Source: Bradyrhizobium iriomotense
GTDB taxonomy: Bacteria; Pseudomonadota; Alphaproteobacteria; Rhizobiales; Xanthobacteraceae
Length of the DNA: 64,000 bases
Assembly (NCBI RefSeq): GCF_018130765.1
Contig: NZ_JAFCJZ010000009.1
Coordinates: forward strand, 1 to 64,000
Reading direction: 5' to 3'
The position numbers were made by a program, and so were the translations under genes. Each line of letters begins with the position of its first letter. The first letter of the stretch is position 1. The notes below the pieces were generated by a model that was not told where the DNA came from, did not search any database, and was given only the letters and a program-made list of their open reading frames with translations. Of the stretch, positions 8,519 to 16,813 are shown in pieces.

Positions 8519-8952
8519 TGAAACGGATCAAGTCCCTCATGACCTCAAATCGAACCATCGCGGGCCTCGCGTTCGCAATGACTGCGCTGCTGGCGGTTGC
8601 CGCGACACCGCTTGCCGCGGCGACCGACGACGACAGCTTCTTCACGCATCTGCACACCGAGAAGGCGATGGCCAATGTCACGGTCTCGCCCGGCCGCGCC
8701 GGTCCGGTCGAAATTGCCATCCAGCTCGAAACGGTTGACGAAACACCGCTCACGGCCCAAGCCGTGTCGGTGACGCTCGTGGATACGCAGACCGGGAGAA
8801 AGCTCGCTCCGGTCGAGGCCTCGCGCGAGGGCGAGGATGGCTGGCGCGTGAAGGTGGCGCAGTTGACGCCCGGACGCTGGATGCTGGGTCTCGGGATTTC
8901 GATCTCCGAGGCCGATCATGTCGACGTCGAATCGCCGATCCTGATCAAATGA
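8518..8952 (+). CDS. Small exported protein homologous to the C-terminal domain of CopD (YtkA-like)
   Basis: A 144-residue protein with an N-terminal membrane or signal segment (TIAGLAFAMTALLAVAATPL). The mature part starts FFTHLHTEKAMANVTVSPGR and continues to a TPGRWMLGLG motif. This is clearly similar to the last 105 or so residues of the CopC-CopD fusion two genes downstream (LHIHTDKAMFQVLVAPGK ... FAGRWHVRID). It is therefore a free-standing copy of that extracytoplasmic beta-sandwich domain, related to YtkA/FixH-like domains. The start ATG overlaps the stop of the PCuAC gene, and the stop overlaps a possible ATG of the next gene. Its His residues near the start could bind copper, but this is not shown. 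Confidence 0.8.
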   Translation: MKRIKSLMTSNRTIAGLAFAMTALLAVAATPLAAATDDDSFFTHLHTEKAMANVTVSPGRAGPVEIAIQLETVDETPLTAQAVSVTLVDTQTGRKLAPVEASREGEDGWRVKVAQLTPGRWMLGLGISISEADHVDVESPILIK

Positions 8953-8972
8953 CCCCGCTCGAGAGGCCGAAC

Positions 8973-9491
8973 ATGTCGAAGCAATCCCTCTTGTTCCTTG
9001 TTGCCGTGTTCGCCGCATCGCCTGCGGCGGCGCATGTTTTTCTGGAGAGCAAGCAGGCCACCGTCGGGGCGTCCTACAAGGCGGTGTTCGCGGTCCCGCA
9101 CGGCTGCGCGGGCTCGCCGACGGTCAAAATCCGCGTGCAGGTCCCGGAGGGGGTGATCGCGGTGAAGCCGATGCCGAAGGCTGGCTGGAGCGTCGATGTC
9201 GTCGAGGGCCAATATGCCGCTGAGTACAATTATCACGGCAACAAGCTCTCCTCCGGCGTCAAGGAGGTCGCATGGTCCGGCGGCAAGCTGTCGGACAAGA
9301 ACTATGACGAGTTCGTCATGCACACGGTGCTGACCGACGCGCTCAAGCCGAACACGACTCTGTATTTCCCCGTCGTCCAGGAATGCGAGACCGGTGTCAG
9401 CCGCTGGATCGAGATTCCGACTGAGGGGGCAGGACATTCGCACGAGGGCAAATCACCAGCACCGGGTGTGAAGCTGTTGCCAAAACCCTGA
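8973..9491 (+). CDS. YcnI / DUF1775 copper-binding protein
   Basis: A 172-residue exported protein of the YcnI (DUF1775) family. The signal peptide (MSKQSLLFLVAVFAASPAAA) would be cleaved to leave histidine as the first mature residue (HVFLESKQ), the feature YcnI uses for copper in its mono-histidine brace; a conserved tryptophan lies in EVAWSGG. A C-terminal extension (GAGHSHEGKSP) adds two histidines. The ATG at 8973 has GAGAGG upstream; an ATG at 8949 overlapping the previous stop (ATGA) is the alternative and would spoil the signal peptide. The TGA overlaps the ATG of the CopC-CopD gene (TGATG). YcnI next to a YcnJ-like fusion is a known arrangement. Confidence 0.9.
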   Translation: MSKQSLLFLVAVFAASPAAAHVFLESKQATVGASYKAVFAVPHGCAGSPTVKIRVQVPEGVIAVKPMPKAGWSVDVVEGQYAAEYNYHGNKLSSGVKEVAWSGGKLSDKNYDEFVMHTVLTDALKPNTTLYFPVVQECETGVSRWIEIPTEGAGHSHEGKSPAPGVKLLPKP

Positions 9492-11050
9492 TGCGCCTCA
9501 TCGCCGCGCTCGCGACGCTGTTGCTCGTTGCCGGCTTCGCGACCGGCGCGTCGGCGCATGCCGCTCTGGTCTCGGTCGATCCGGCGAGCGGCAGCATCCT
9601 GAAGACCGCGCCGAAGGTGGTGGAGCTGCGCTTCAACGAGGCGGTGACGCCGGGCGCAATTCTGCTGATCGACGGCGCGGGCAGGGCGCGGGACGACGCG
9701 CGCATCGACGCATCGGGCGAGACCATTTCGGTCGTGATGCCGCGTGACCTGCCGCAGGGCACAGCGGTGGTCAGCTATCGCGTGACCTCGCAGGACGGCC
9801 ATCCCGTCGCGGGCTCGGTGATCTTCTCGGTCGGTGCTCCGACGGCGACGAAGCCGCCCGCCCGTGCGGATGGCGGATTGAGCGCGCTGATCTGGCTGGC
9901 ACGGATCGGTCTCTATCTCGGCCTGTTCGTCGGTGTCGGCGGCGTGTTCTTTTCGCGGTGGATTGCGTGGTCGATGACGGGCACGGCAGTGCCGCGCATG
10001 GCGCTTCTCATCGGCATTCCGAGTGCGATCGTCTCGCTCGGCGTGCAGGGCCTCGACCTTCTCGGCCTGCCGCCAGCGGCGGTCGTGACGGCTGCTCCGT
10101 GGAAGGTCGCATTCGCGACCAGTGCCGGCCCCGCGCTGCTCGTCGCGGTCGCATCGATGCTGCTCGCGATGATGGCGCTGCGCAGCGCGTGGTACGCGCG
10201 CGCCTTTGCGATGATCGCATTTATCGGCGTTGGCCTGTCACTCGCCATGACCGGGCACGCAGCAACGGCGCCGCCCGAGATGCTGACGCGGCCGGCGATC
10301 TTCCTCCATGGCCTCGGCGTCGCCTTCTGGATCGGAGCCCTCGCGCCGCTCGCCGCGCTGATGTCGAAACCGGCGACCGCGGCGCTGCCGGTCGTGAACC
10401 GCTTCTCGCGCATTGCCGTGCTGGCGGTCGGTGTGCTGGCGTTGACCGGCCTTGGCCTCGCCATCGTTCAGCTCGAAAGGCCGTCCGCGCTGATCGAGAC
10501 CCGTTACGGGGCCATCCTGTCGATCAAGCTTGGTCTGGCCGTCCTGCTGCTGGCTCTTGCCGCACTCAATCGGTTCCGGCTGACGTCGGCGCTGGCGCGG
10601 GACGAGAAGGCCGCGCCCGCACTCAAGCGCTCGATCCTGCTCGAATGCGTGATCGCGCTCGCCATCTTCGCCGTCGTGGCCGGCTGGCGTTTCACGCCGC
10701 CGCCGCGGACCATTGTTCCCGAGACGCCGCTGGCGCTCCACATCCACACCGACAAGGCGATGTTCCAGGTGCTGGTCGCGCCGGGGAAGGCTGGCGTCAA
10801 CGACTTCGTGCTCCAGCTCATGACCGGAGAGGGGACGCCGCTTGGGGCAAAGGAGGCGACGTTGACCCTGAGCCTGCCGGAGCGGGGCATCGAGCCGATC
10901 GAGCGGGCCGCTTCGCTCGGGCCGGACGGCTACTGGCATGTGCGCAAGGTCGAGCTGCCCTTCGCCGGCCGCTGGCATGTGCGGATCGATGCGCTGGTGA
11001 CCGATTTCGAGCAGATCACGCTCGAGGACGAACTTGAGGTGGCGCCGTAG
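9491..11050 (+). CDS. CopC-CopD fusion (YcnJ-like copper import protein)
   Basis: A 519-residue membrane protein in three parts. Residues 1-22 are a signal peptide that leaves a mature N-terminus HAALVSVDPASG. Residues 23-115 form a CopC domain with the second copper histidine in DGHPVAGS. Residues about 130-395 form the CopD domain with eight or so membrane spans (for example LIWLARIGLYLGLFVGVGGV and RPAIFLHGLGVAFWIGALAP). The final 105 residues are a beta domain that is also encoded separately at 8518-8952. CopCD fusions are believed to move copper across the inner membrane. It is the last gene of the locus, followed by a weak terminator. Confidence 0.93.
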   Translation: MRLIAALATLLLVAGFATGASAHAALVSVDPASGSILKTAPKVVELRFNEAVTPGAILLIDGAGRARDDARIDASGETISVVMPRDLPQGTAVVSYRVTSQDGHPVAGSVIFSVGAPTATKPPARADGGLSALIWLARIGLYLGLFVGVGGVFFSRWIAWSMTGTAVPRMALLIGIPSAIVSLGVQGLDLLGLPPAAVVTAAPWKVAFATSAGPALLVAVASMLLAMMALRSAWYARAFAMIAFIGVGLSLAMTGHAATAPPEMLTRPAIFLHGLGVAFWIGALAPLAALMSKPATAALPVVNRFSRIAVLAVGVLALTGLGLAIVQLERPSALIETRYGAILSIKLGLAVLLLALAALNRFRLTSALARDEKAAPALKRSILLECVIALAIFAVVAGWRFTPPPRTIVPETPLALHIHTDKAMFQVLVAPGKAGVNDFVLQLMTGEGTPLGAKEATLTLSLPERGIEPIERAASLGPDGYWHVRKVELPFAGRWHVRIDALVTDFEQITLEDELEVAP

Positions 11051-11100
11051 GCAAACCGGTTCAAGCTGAACCTGAAGGCAACGGAAAAATGACAGGAATT

Positions 11101-11120
11101 CCGCTGCCTTAGCGGCTTTT
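11101..11120 (+). terminator. Weak intrinsic terminator after copper locus
   Basis: A short stem CCGCT / AGCGG with a five-base loop, followed by CTTTTCC, lies 50 bases after the CopC-CopD stop and before proS. Confidence 0.45.
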
Positions 11121-11195
11121 CCTCATTCCCGGTCTTGTGTTTTCGCTCCCAATCCGCTTTCACTGCAACCCCTCACTGATTCCCAGAGTATTGCC

Positions 11196-12515
11196 ATGCG
11201 GTTGTCGCGGTTCTTTCTGCCCATCCTGAAGGAAAATCCGAAAGAGGCGGAGATCGTCTCGCATCGGCTGATGCTGCGCGCCGGCATGATCCGGCAGGAG
11301 GCGGCCGGCATCTATGCCTGGCTGCCGCTCGGCTTCCGCGTGCTGAAGAAGATCGAGCAGATCGTGCGCGAGGAGCAGGACCGCTCCGGCGCGATCGAGG
11401 TGCTGATGCCGACGCTCCAGCTCGCCGACCTCTGGCGCGAGAGCGGCCGCTACGACGCCTACGGCCCGGAGATGCTGCGCATCGCCGACCGCCACAAGCG
11501 CGAGCTGCTGTACGGGCCGACCAACGAGGAGATGATCACCGAGATTTTTCGCGCGTATGTGAAGTCCTACAAGAACCTGCCGCTGAATCTCTATCATATC
11601 CAATGGAAATTCCGCGACGAGCAGCGTCCGCGCTTCGGCGTGATGCGTGGCCGCGAGTTCCTGATGAAAGACGCCTATTCGTTCGACCTCAACGAGGCGG
11701 CGGCGCGCGTGGCCTACAACAAGATGTTCGTCGCCTATTTGCGCACCTTCGCGCGGATGGGACTGAAGGCGATCCCGATGCGCGCCGAGACCGGTCCGAT
11801 CGGCGGCGATCTCAGCCACGAGTTCATCGTGCTCGCCGAGACCGGCGAATCCGGCGTGTTCATCAACCGCGACGTGCTGGACCTGCCGGTGCCCGGCGAG
11901 GACGTCGACTATGACAGCGACCTGACGCCGATCATCAAGCAATGGACCTCGGTCTATGCCGCGACCGAAGACGTGCACGATGCCGCGCGGTTCGAGCAGG
12001 AAGTGCCCGCGGACAAGCGGGTGAATACCCGCGGCATCGAGGTCGGCCAGATCTTCTATTTCGGCACCAAATATTCCGAGCCGATGAAGGCGCTGGTGGC
12101 GGGCCCTGATGGCGTCGATGTGCCGATCCATGGCGGCTCCTACGGCGTCGGCGTCTCGCGCCTGCTGGGTGCCATCATCGAGGCCTGCCATGACGATGCT
12201 GGCATCAAGTGGCCCGAGGCCGTCGCCCCGTTCCGCGCGGTGGTGCTCAACCTCAAGCAGGGCGATGCCGCGGTCGATGCGGCCTGCGAGAAGCTCTATG
12301 CCGAGCTTCAGGCCAAGGGCGTCGACGTGCTCTACGACGACACCGACCAGCGCGCTGGCGCCAAATTCGCCGCCGCTGACCTGATCGGTATCCCCTGGCA
12401 GATCATGATCGGGCCGAAGGGGCTCGCCGACGGCAAGGTCGAGATCAAGCGGCGCAGCGACGGCTCCCGCGAGACCATGTCGCCTGCGGACGCGGTCGCC
12501 CGGCTGGTCGGCTGA
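11196..12515 (+). CDS. proS: Prolyl-tRNA synthetase
   Basis: Class II aminoacyl-tRNA synthetase that charges tRNA-Pro in the cytoplasm. At 439 residues it is the short bacterial form found in alphaproteobacteria, which lacks the inserted editing domain of the roughly 570-residue E. coli enzyme. Visible marks are the class II motif 2 region FRDEQRPRFGVMRGREFLMK, the TNEEMITEIF segment, the motif 3 region GGSYGVGVSRLLGAIIE and a C-terminal anticodon-binding domain (FRAVVLNLKQGD...). It opens with MRLSRFFLPILKENP, standard for the group. It lies about 145 bases after the copper locus and 73 bases before lolC. Confidence 0.97.
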   Translation: MRLSRFFLPILKENPKEAEIVSHRLMLRAGMIRQEAAGIYAWLPLGFRVLKKIEQIVREEQDRSGAIEVLMPTLQLADLWRESGRYDAYGPEMLRIADRHKRELLYGPTNEEMITEIFRAYVKSYKNLPLNLYHIQWKFRDEQRPRFGVMRGREFLMKDAYSFDLNEAAARVAYNKMFVAYLRTFARMGLKAIPMRAETGPIGGDLSHEFIVLAETGESGVFINRDVLDLPVPGEDVDYDSDLTPIIKQWTSVYAATEDVHDAARFEQEVPADKRVNTRGIEVGQIFYFGTKYSEPMKALVAGPDGVDVPIHGGSYGVGVSRLLGAIIEACHDDAGIKWPEAVAPFRAVVLNLKQGDAAVDAACEKLYAELQAKGVDVLYDDTDQRAGAKFAAADLIGIPWQIMIGPKGLADGKVEIKRRSDGSRETMSPADAVARLVG

Positions 12516-12588
12516 ATATTGTTCATCGCCCGATATCGCGGCCGCCAATCCGGCCACAATTGACCCCGAATCATGGGATTATCGAGCG

Positions 12589-13869
12589 ATGGACGAGACC
12601 ATGACTGAAACCGTGCAAACCGCGCCTTTTGCGCCATTCGAGTGGATGCTGTCGGCGCGCTACCTGCGGGCGCGCCGCAAGGAGGGATTCATCTCGGTCA
12701 TCGCCGGGTTCTCGTTCCTCGGCATCATGCTGGGCGTGGCGACGCTGATCATCGTCATGGCCGTCATGAACGGCTTCCGCAAGGAGCTGCTCGACAAGAT
12801 CCTGGGCCTCAACGGCCACATCCTGGTGCAGCCGCTGGAATCGCCGCTGACCGACTGGAAGGACGTCGCCGACCGCCTCAGCCAGGTCAAAGGTATCCGG
12901 CTCGCCGCACCCGTGGTGGACGGCCAGGCGCTGGCGTCCTCGCCGTGGAACGCCTCGGGCGTGCTGGTGCGCGGCATCCGCTCCGACGATCTCAACAACC
13001 TCACCTCGATCGCCAAGAACATCAAGCAGGGCTCGCTCGAGGGGTTTGACGAGGGGCAGGGTGTCGCAATCGGCCGGCGCCTTGCCGACCAGCTGTCGCT
13101 GCATGCCGGCGACAGCATCACGCTGGTGGCGCCGAAGGGCGCGGTGACGCCCATGGGCACGACGCCGCGCATCAAGCCCTACAAGATCGTCGCCGTGTTC
13201 GAGATCGGCATGTCCGAATACGATCTCGGCTTCGTGTTCATGCCGCTCGCGGAGGCGCAGGCCTATTTCAACCGCAGCAACGACGTCACCTCGATCGAGG
13301 TGTTCACCACCAATCCCGATCAGATCGTCGCCTTCCGCCAGGCCGTGACGGAAGCCGCAGGCCGGCCGGTGTTCCTGGTCGACTGGCGGCAGCGCAATTC
13401 GACCTTCTTCAACGCGCTTCAGGTCGAGCGCAACGTGATGTTCCTGATCCTGACCATGATCGTGCTGGTCGCAGCCCTCAACATCGTCTCCGGCCTGATC
13501 ATGCTGGTGAAGGACAAGGGCAGCGACATCGCGATCCTGCGCACCATGGGCGCCTCGCAGGGCTCGATCATGCGCATCTTCCTGATCACGGGTGCCTCGA
13601 TCGGCGTGGTCGGCACGCTGGTCGGCTTCGTCGTCGGCCTCGTGATCTGTCTCAACATCGAGTCCATCCGGCAATTCCTGTCCTGGCTGACCTCGACCGA
13701 GCTGTTCTCGCCAGAACTCTATTTCCTGTCGAAGCTGCCCGCCGAGATCGACATCGGCGAGACCACGGCGGTCGTCATCATGGCGCTGACGCTGTCGTTC
13801 CTGGCGACGCTGTATCCGTCCTGGCGCGCCGCGCGCCTCGACCCCGTCGAAGCGCTCCGGTACGAGTGA
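12589..13869 (+). CDS. lolC: Lipoprotein-releasing ABC transporter permease (LolC/LolE/LolF family)
   Basis: A 426-residue inner-membrane protein that, with LolD, extracts outer-membrane lipoproteins and hands them to the carrier LolA. It has a cytoplasmic N-terminus containing SARYLRARRKEGFISVIAGF, one membrane span, a large periplasmic domain and three C-terminal spans with a MacB/FtsX-type core (VSGLIMLVKDKGSDIAILRT ... GASQGSIMRIF). Only one permease gene is present beside lolD, so it probably works as a homodimer like the LolF proteins known from other proteobacteria, rather than as a LolC-LolE pair. An internal ATG at 12601 is also possible. lolD follows 7 bases later. Confidence 0.93.
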   Translation: MDETMTETVQTAPFAPFEWMLSARYLRARRKEGFISVIAGFSFLGIMLGVATLIIVMAVMNGFRKELLDKILGLNGHILVQPLESPLTDWKDVADRLSQVKGIRLAAPVVDGQALASSPWNASGVLVRGIRSDDLNNLTSIAKNIKQGSLEGFDEGQGVAIGRRLADQLSLHAGDSITLVAPKGAVTPMGTTPRIKPYKIVAVFEIGMSEYDLGFVFMPLAEAQAYFNRSNDVTSIEVFTTNPDQIVAFRQAVTEAAGRPVFLVDWRQRNSTFFNALQVERNVMFLILTMIVLVAALNIVSGLIMLVKDKGSDIAILRTMGASQGSIMRIFLITGASIGVVGTLVGFVVGLVICLNIESIRQFLSWLTSTELFSPELYFLSKLPAEIDIGETTAVVIMALTLSFLATLYPSWRAARLDPVEALRYE

Positions 13870-13876
13870 GGGGCTG

Positions 13877-14578
13877 ATGGAGCAGCAGGGGGCGGAAGAC
13901 GTACCGGTCATTTATCTCCACGAGATAAAGCGGCAGTACTTGCAGGGCGAGGTGCCGCTGACGATTTTGGACGGCGCCAAGCTCGCGCTGTGGGCGGGAC
14001 AGTCGGTCGCGCTGGTGGCGCCGTCGGGCTCGGGCAAGTCGACGCTGCTGCACATTGCCGGGCTGCTGGAAGCGCCCGATTCCGGCGAGGTCTATGTCAA
14101 CGGCGCGCCGACCTCGCAGCTGCCCGACATCGAGCGCACCCAGCTGCGCCGCACCGATATCGGCTTCGTCTACCAGTCGCACCGGCTGCTGCCGGAGTTC
14201 TCGGCGCTGGAGAACGTGATGATGCCGCAGATGATCCGTGGCCTGAAGAAGTCCGAGAGCGTCAAGCGGGCCAAGGAGATCCTCGGCTATCTCGGCCTCG
14301 GCGATCGCATCACCCATCGCCCGGCGGAGCTGTCGGGCGGCGAGCAGCAGCGTGTCGCGATCGCGCGGGCAGTCGCCAACGCACCGCGCGTGCTGTTCGC
14401 GGACGAGCCGACCGGCAACCTCGATCCGCACACGGCCGATCACGTCTTCCAGGCGCTGATGCAGCTGGTCAAGGCGACCAAGGTCTCGATGCTGATCGCG
14501 ACCCACAACATGGAGCTCGCCGGACGCATGGACCGGCGGGTCTCGCTGTCGAACGGCCAGGTCGTCGAGCTCGAATAA
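13877..14578 (+). CDS. lolD: Lipoprotein-releasing ABC transporter ATPase LolD
   Basis: Cytoplasmic ATPase of 233 residues that drives the adjacent Lol permease. It has Walker A APSGSGKST, a Q-loop YQSHRLLPEF, the signature LSGGEQQRVAIARA, Walker B VLFADEPTGNLD and an H-loop ATHNMEL. These match the MacB/LolD subfamily. GAGGGG lies just upstream of the ATG. The stop codon is followed within 8 bases by the second copy of the 24-nt dispersed element. Confidence 0.95.
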   Translation: MEQQGAEDVPVIYLHEIKRQYLQGEVPLTILDGAKLALWAGQSVALVAPSGSGKSTLLHIAGLLEAPDSGEVYVNGAPTSQLPDIERTQLRRTDIGFVYQSHRLLPEFSALENVMMPQMIRGLKKSESVKRAKEILGYLGLGDRITHRPAELSGGEQQRVAIARAVANAPRVLFADEPTGNLDPHTADHVFQALMQLVKATKVSMLIATHNMELAGRMDRRVSLSNGQVVELE

Positions 14579-14586
14579 AAAAATCG

Positions 14587-14610
14587 CGAAAACAACCCCA
14601 TGCACAGTAG
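14587..14610 (+). repeat. 24-nt dispersed element, copy 2 (3' of lolD)
   Basis: Exact reverse complement of 403-426 and in the same sense relative to the gene it follows. It begins 8 bases after the lolD stop. GC-rich hairpin-forming sequence follows (CCGGC ... GCCGG from 14611, then CGCCTGCCAGGCG and TTT), so the element may be part of a 3' end or terminator module. Confidence 0.7.
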
Positions 14611-14708
14611 CCGGCCTGTTTCAGCCGGTGCCGGCCTGACGCCTGCCAGGCGTTTGATGTGTCGGGCAAAACGGCGCTGACCGCGCATCGCCGCAGCGGG
14701 CACGTCAA

Positions 14709-15788
14709 CTACGGCCTGATCACGGTCAATTTGAACGGCCCGCCATTGGCGGCGGCATGCGCCACGGCCTCATTGGCATGGTCGAGATCGAAGGCCGTCG
14801 TCTCGTATTCCTCCAGTCGCAGCAGCCCCGAGCGCACCAGTGCGATCAGACGCGCGGCCGCATCGGGCGGATACATCCAGACGCCGTGAATGCTGATGCA
14901 GTTGCGCATGATCCAGGGGTAGGGCAGCTCGAGGCCCGCGCCGCCGGCCATGCCGACCCCGCCCATGAGCACGACGCGGCCGTAAGCGCGCACCGTCATG
15001 ACCGCCGCGCGCACGACGGTTGGGCTGACCGAGGGCGGCATGATGTCGAACACGCAGTCGATCGGCCCTGGTGCTGCGCGCTTCATCGCTTCGCGGTCGT
15101 CATCCTCGTTCCCGGTGAGCCTGACCGGCTTCACGCGGCTGCCGAAGCGGCGGACGAGATCGGCCAGGATCTTTTCGTTGCGGCCCGGCGTCACCACGCA
15201 GGCCGCCCCCATCGCCAGAGCAACCGACACCGCAGCGCTGCCGAAATTGCCGGTGGCCCCGCTCACCAGCACGGTCTCGCCCGGCTGAAGCTTGGCGGCG
15301 AGGAAGCCGCCATAGGGCACCAGCAGGGTCCCCAGCGCGCACCATTGCGTCGCGTCCTCCGACGTGATCGCACCGAGCCGTTTGACGTTCTCGGTCGGCA
15401 CGCGCATCTGCTCGGCGAACGAGCCGTGACGAAAATGCTGTTGCAGGCGCATGCCGCCGGGACCGGCCGCCGTGAGCCCCTGCAGGGCGATGTCGGGCGC
15501 AACGGCATCGTCGCGCGAGCGCACCGTCGGGTCGCAGAACACCCAGTCGCCGACCGCGAGCTTGGTCGCGTCCGGGCCGACCGCGCGCACCCGCCCGATG
15601 CCGCCCGGGCCGGGGATAACAGGCAGGTCGAGCGCGTAGTTGCGCTCCCCGCTGAAGACCTCGTTCATGTAGGACAGCACGCGCGTGGCGACGACATCGA
15701 CAATAACCTCGCCGGTACCGAGCACCGGGTCGGGGGCAGTCTCGATCGCGAGCGGCGAGCCGAAGGATTTGAGCACGGCAGCTTTCAT
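14709..15788 (-). CDS. MDR-superfamily dehydrogenase, apparently zinc-independent
   Basis: A 359-residue medium-chain dehydrogenase/reductase. The nucleotide-binding Rossmann motif is VSGATGNFGSAAVSVALAMG. The usual zinc-alcohol-dehydrogenase ligands are missing: no catalytic cysteine near residue 40, PGPGGIGRV where a GHE motif would be, and no four-cysteine lobe. It therefore resembles quinone-oxidoreductase-like members; the substrate is unknown. I chose the ATG at 15788 because GAGGTGA lies six bases upstream; the frame extends to 15842. It is transcribed divergently from an XRE-type regulator, which may control it. Confidence 0.85.
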   Translation of the reverse strand: MKAAVLKSFGSPLAIETAPDPVLGTGEVIVDVVATRVLSYMNEVFSGERNYALDLPVIPGPGGIGRVRAVGPDATKLAVGDWVFCDPTVRSRDDAVAPDIALQGLTAAGPGGMRLQQHFRHGSFAEQMRVPTENVKRLGAITSEDATQWCALGTLLVPYGGFLAAKLQPGETVLVSGATGNFGSAAVSVALAMGAACVVTPGRNEKILADLVRRFGSRVKPVRLTGNEDDDREAMKRAAPGPIDCVFDIMPPSVSPTVVRAAVMTVRAYGRVVLMGGVGMAGGAGLELPYPWIMRNCISIHGVWMYPPDAAARLIALVRSGLLRLEEYETTAFDLDHANEAVAHAAANGGPFKLTVIRP

Positions 15789-15845
15789 GATGTTCACCTC
15801 AGGGACGGGTGAGGTGGATATGCCTCGCCCTTGAAGGGACAAGAA

Positions 15846-15876
15846 GGCCTGGTATTATCCTAGTATTCCCAAGGCC
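15846..15876. promoter_or_regulatory. Imperfect inverted repeat in divergent promoter region
   Basis: Between the dehydrogenase and the XRE regulator, GGCCTGGTATTA is mirrored imperfectly by TAGTATTCCCAAGGCC. The position, between two divergent starts 108 bases apart, suits an operator for the regulator. The match is imperfect and binding is only inferred. Confidence 0.35.
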
Positions 15877-15896
15877 CTCCATCGAGGACACCGATC

Positions 15897-16670
15897 ATGG
15901 CCGATCCACGCCGCGTCGAATTCGGCGACTTCTTGAGGTCCCGTCGTGAAAAGCTGTCACCGAAGACCGTCGGCCTTCCGGCAGGCCGCCGGCGCCGCAC
16001 CGTGGGCCTGCGCCGCGAGGAGGTCGCCCAGCTCGCCGGCATCGGTGTCGACTGGTACATCCGCCTCGAGCAGGGCCGCACCGTCAGCCCCTCGGTCACC
16101 ACGATCGACGCGCTGGCCCGCGCGCTGCGCCTCTCAAAGACCGAGCACGCGCATCTCAAGGCGCTGGCGCGCGATGGCGCCAGGGGCGCCTTCGTGCGGG
16201 AGACCGTGCCACCGCCGATCCAGCGGATGATCCAGAGCCTGACGCAGCCCGCCTACGTCACCGGGCGGCGCTGGGACGTGCTGGCCTGGAACGAGGCGGC
16301 CGAGGAGGTCTTCGGTTTCGGGAAGCTGCCCGAGCAGGACCGCAACACGCTGCTGCTGGTGCTGACAAACAGGCAAACGCGAAAATTCTACGGCGCGAGC
16401 TGGACCGATGTGGCCAGGAGCATGGTCGCGATGTTTCGAGCCACTCACGACGTCTGGGCCGGCGATCCCGCCTTCACGGAACTGCTCACGCGGCTGCGTC
16501 AGGGCAGTCCGGAATTCGTCAAATGGTGGGAGGCGCACGACATCCGCAGCACCTCGTCGGGCCTCAAGACCATGAACCATCCGACCAAGGGCCTGCTCCG
16601 GTTCGAGCACACGAGCTTCCAGGCCAATGACGATCCCGCGCTGAAGCTCGTGATCTACACGCCGGTGTGA
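15897..16670 (+). CDS. XRE-family regulator with MmyB-like ligand-binding domain
   Basis: A 257-residue transcription regulator. The N-terminal half has an XRE helix-turn-helix (LRREEVAQLAGIGVDWYIRL...RTVSPSVTTIDALARAL, about residues 37-80). The C-terminal half matches the MmyB-like ligand-binding domain (WDVLAWNEAAEEVFGFG ... DPAFTELLTRLRQGSPEFVKWW). Such proteins often sit divergently next to a short- or medium-chain dehydrogenase that they control, as here. The 5' gap contains an imperfect inverted repeat that may be its operator. The natural ligand is unknown. Confidence 0.9.
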   Translation: MADPRRVEFGDFLRSRREKLSPKTVGLPAGRRRRTVGLRREEVAQLAGIGVDWYIRLEQGRTVSPSVTTIDALARALRLSKTEHAHLKALARDGARGAFVRETVPPPIQRMIQSLTQPAYVTGRRWDVLAWNEAAEEVFGFGKLPEQDRNTLLLVLTNRQTRKFYGASWTDVARSMVAMFRATHDVWAGDPAFTELLTRLRQGSPEFVKWWEAHDIRSTSSGLKTMNHPTKGLLRFEHTSFQANDDPALKLVIYTPV

Positions 16671-16813
16671 GGCGTGAAGACACAGGGGGCGACTACCGGC
16701 TTTCGGCGGCCTCAATGCTTCAGCGTCGCGACCTCGAAAGTGAACTTGACCTCAACTTCGACTCAACAGGTTCGGGCAGTGCTGCTGTCTGAAGCCTTCG
16801 GCCGCGGGATCGT

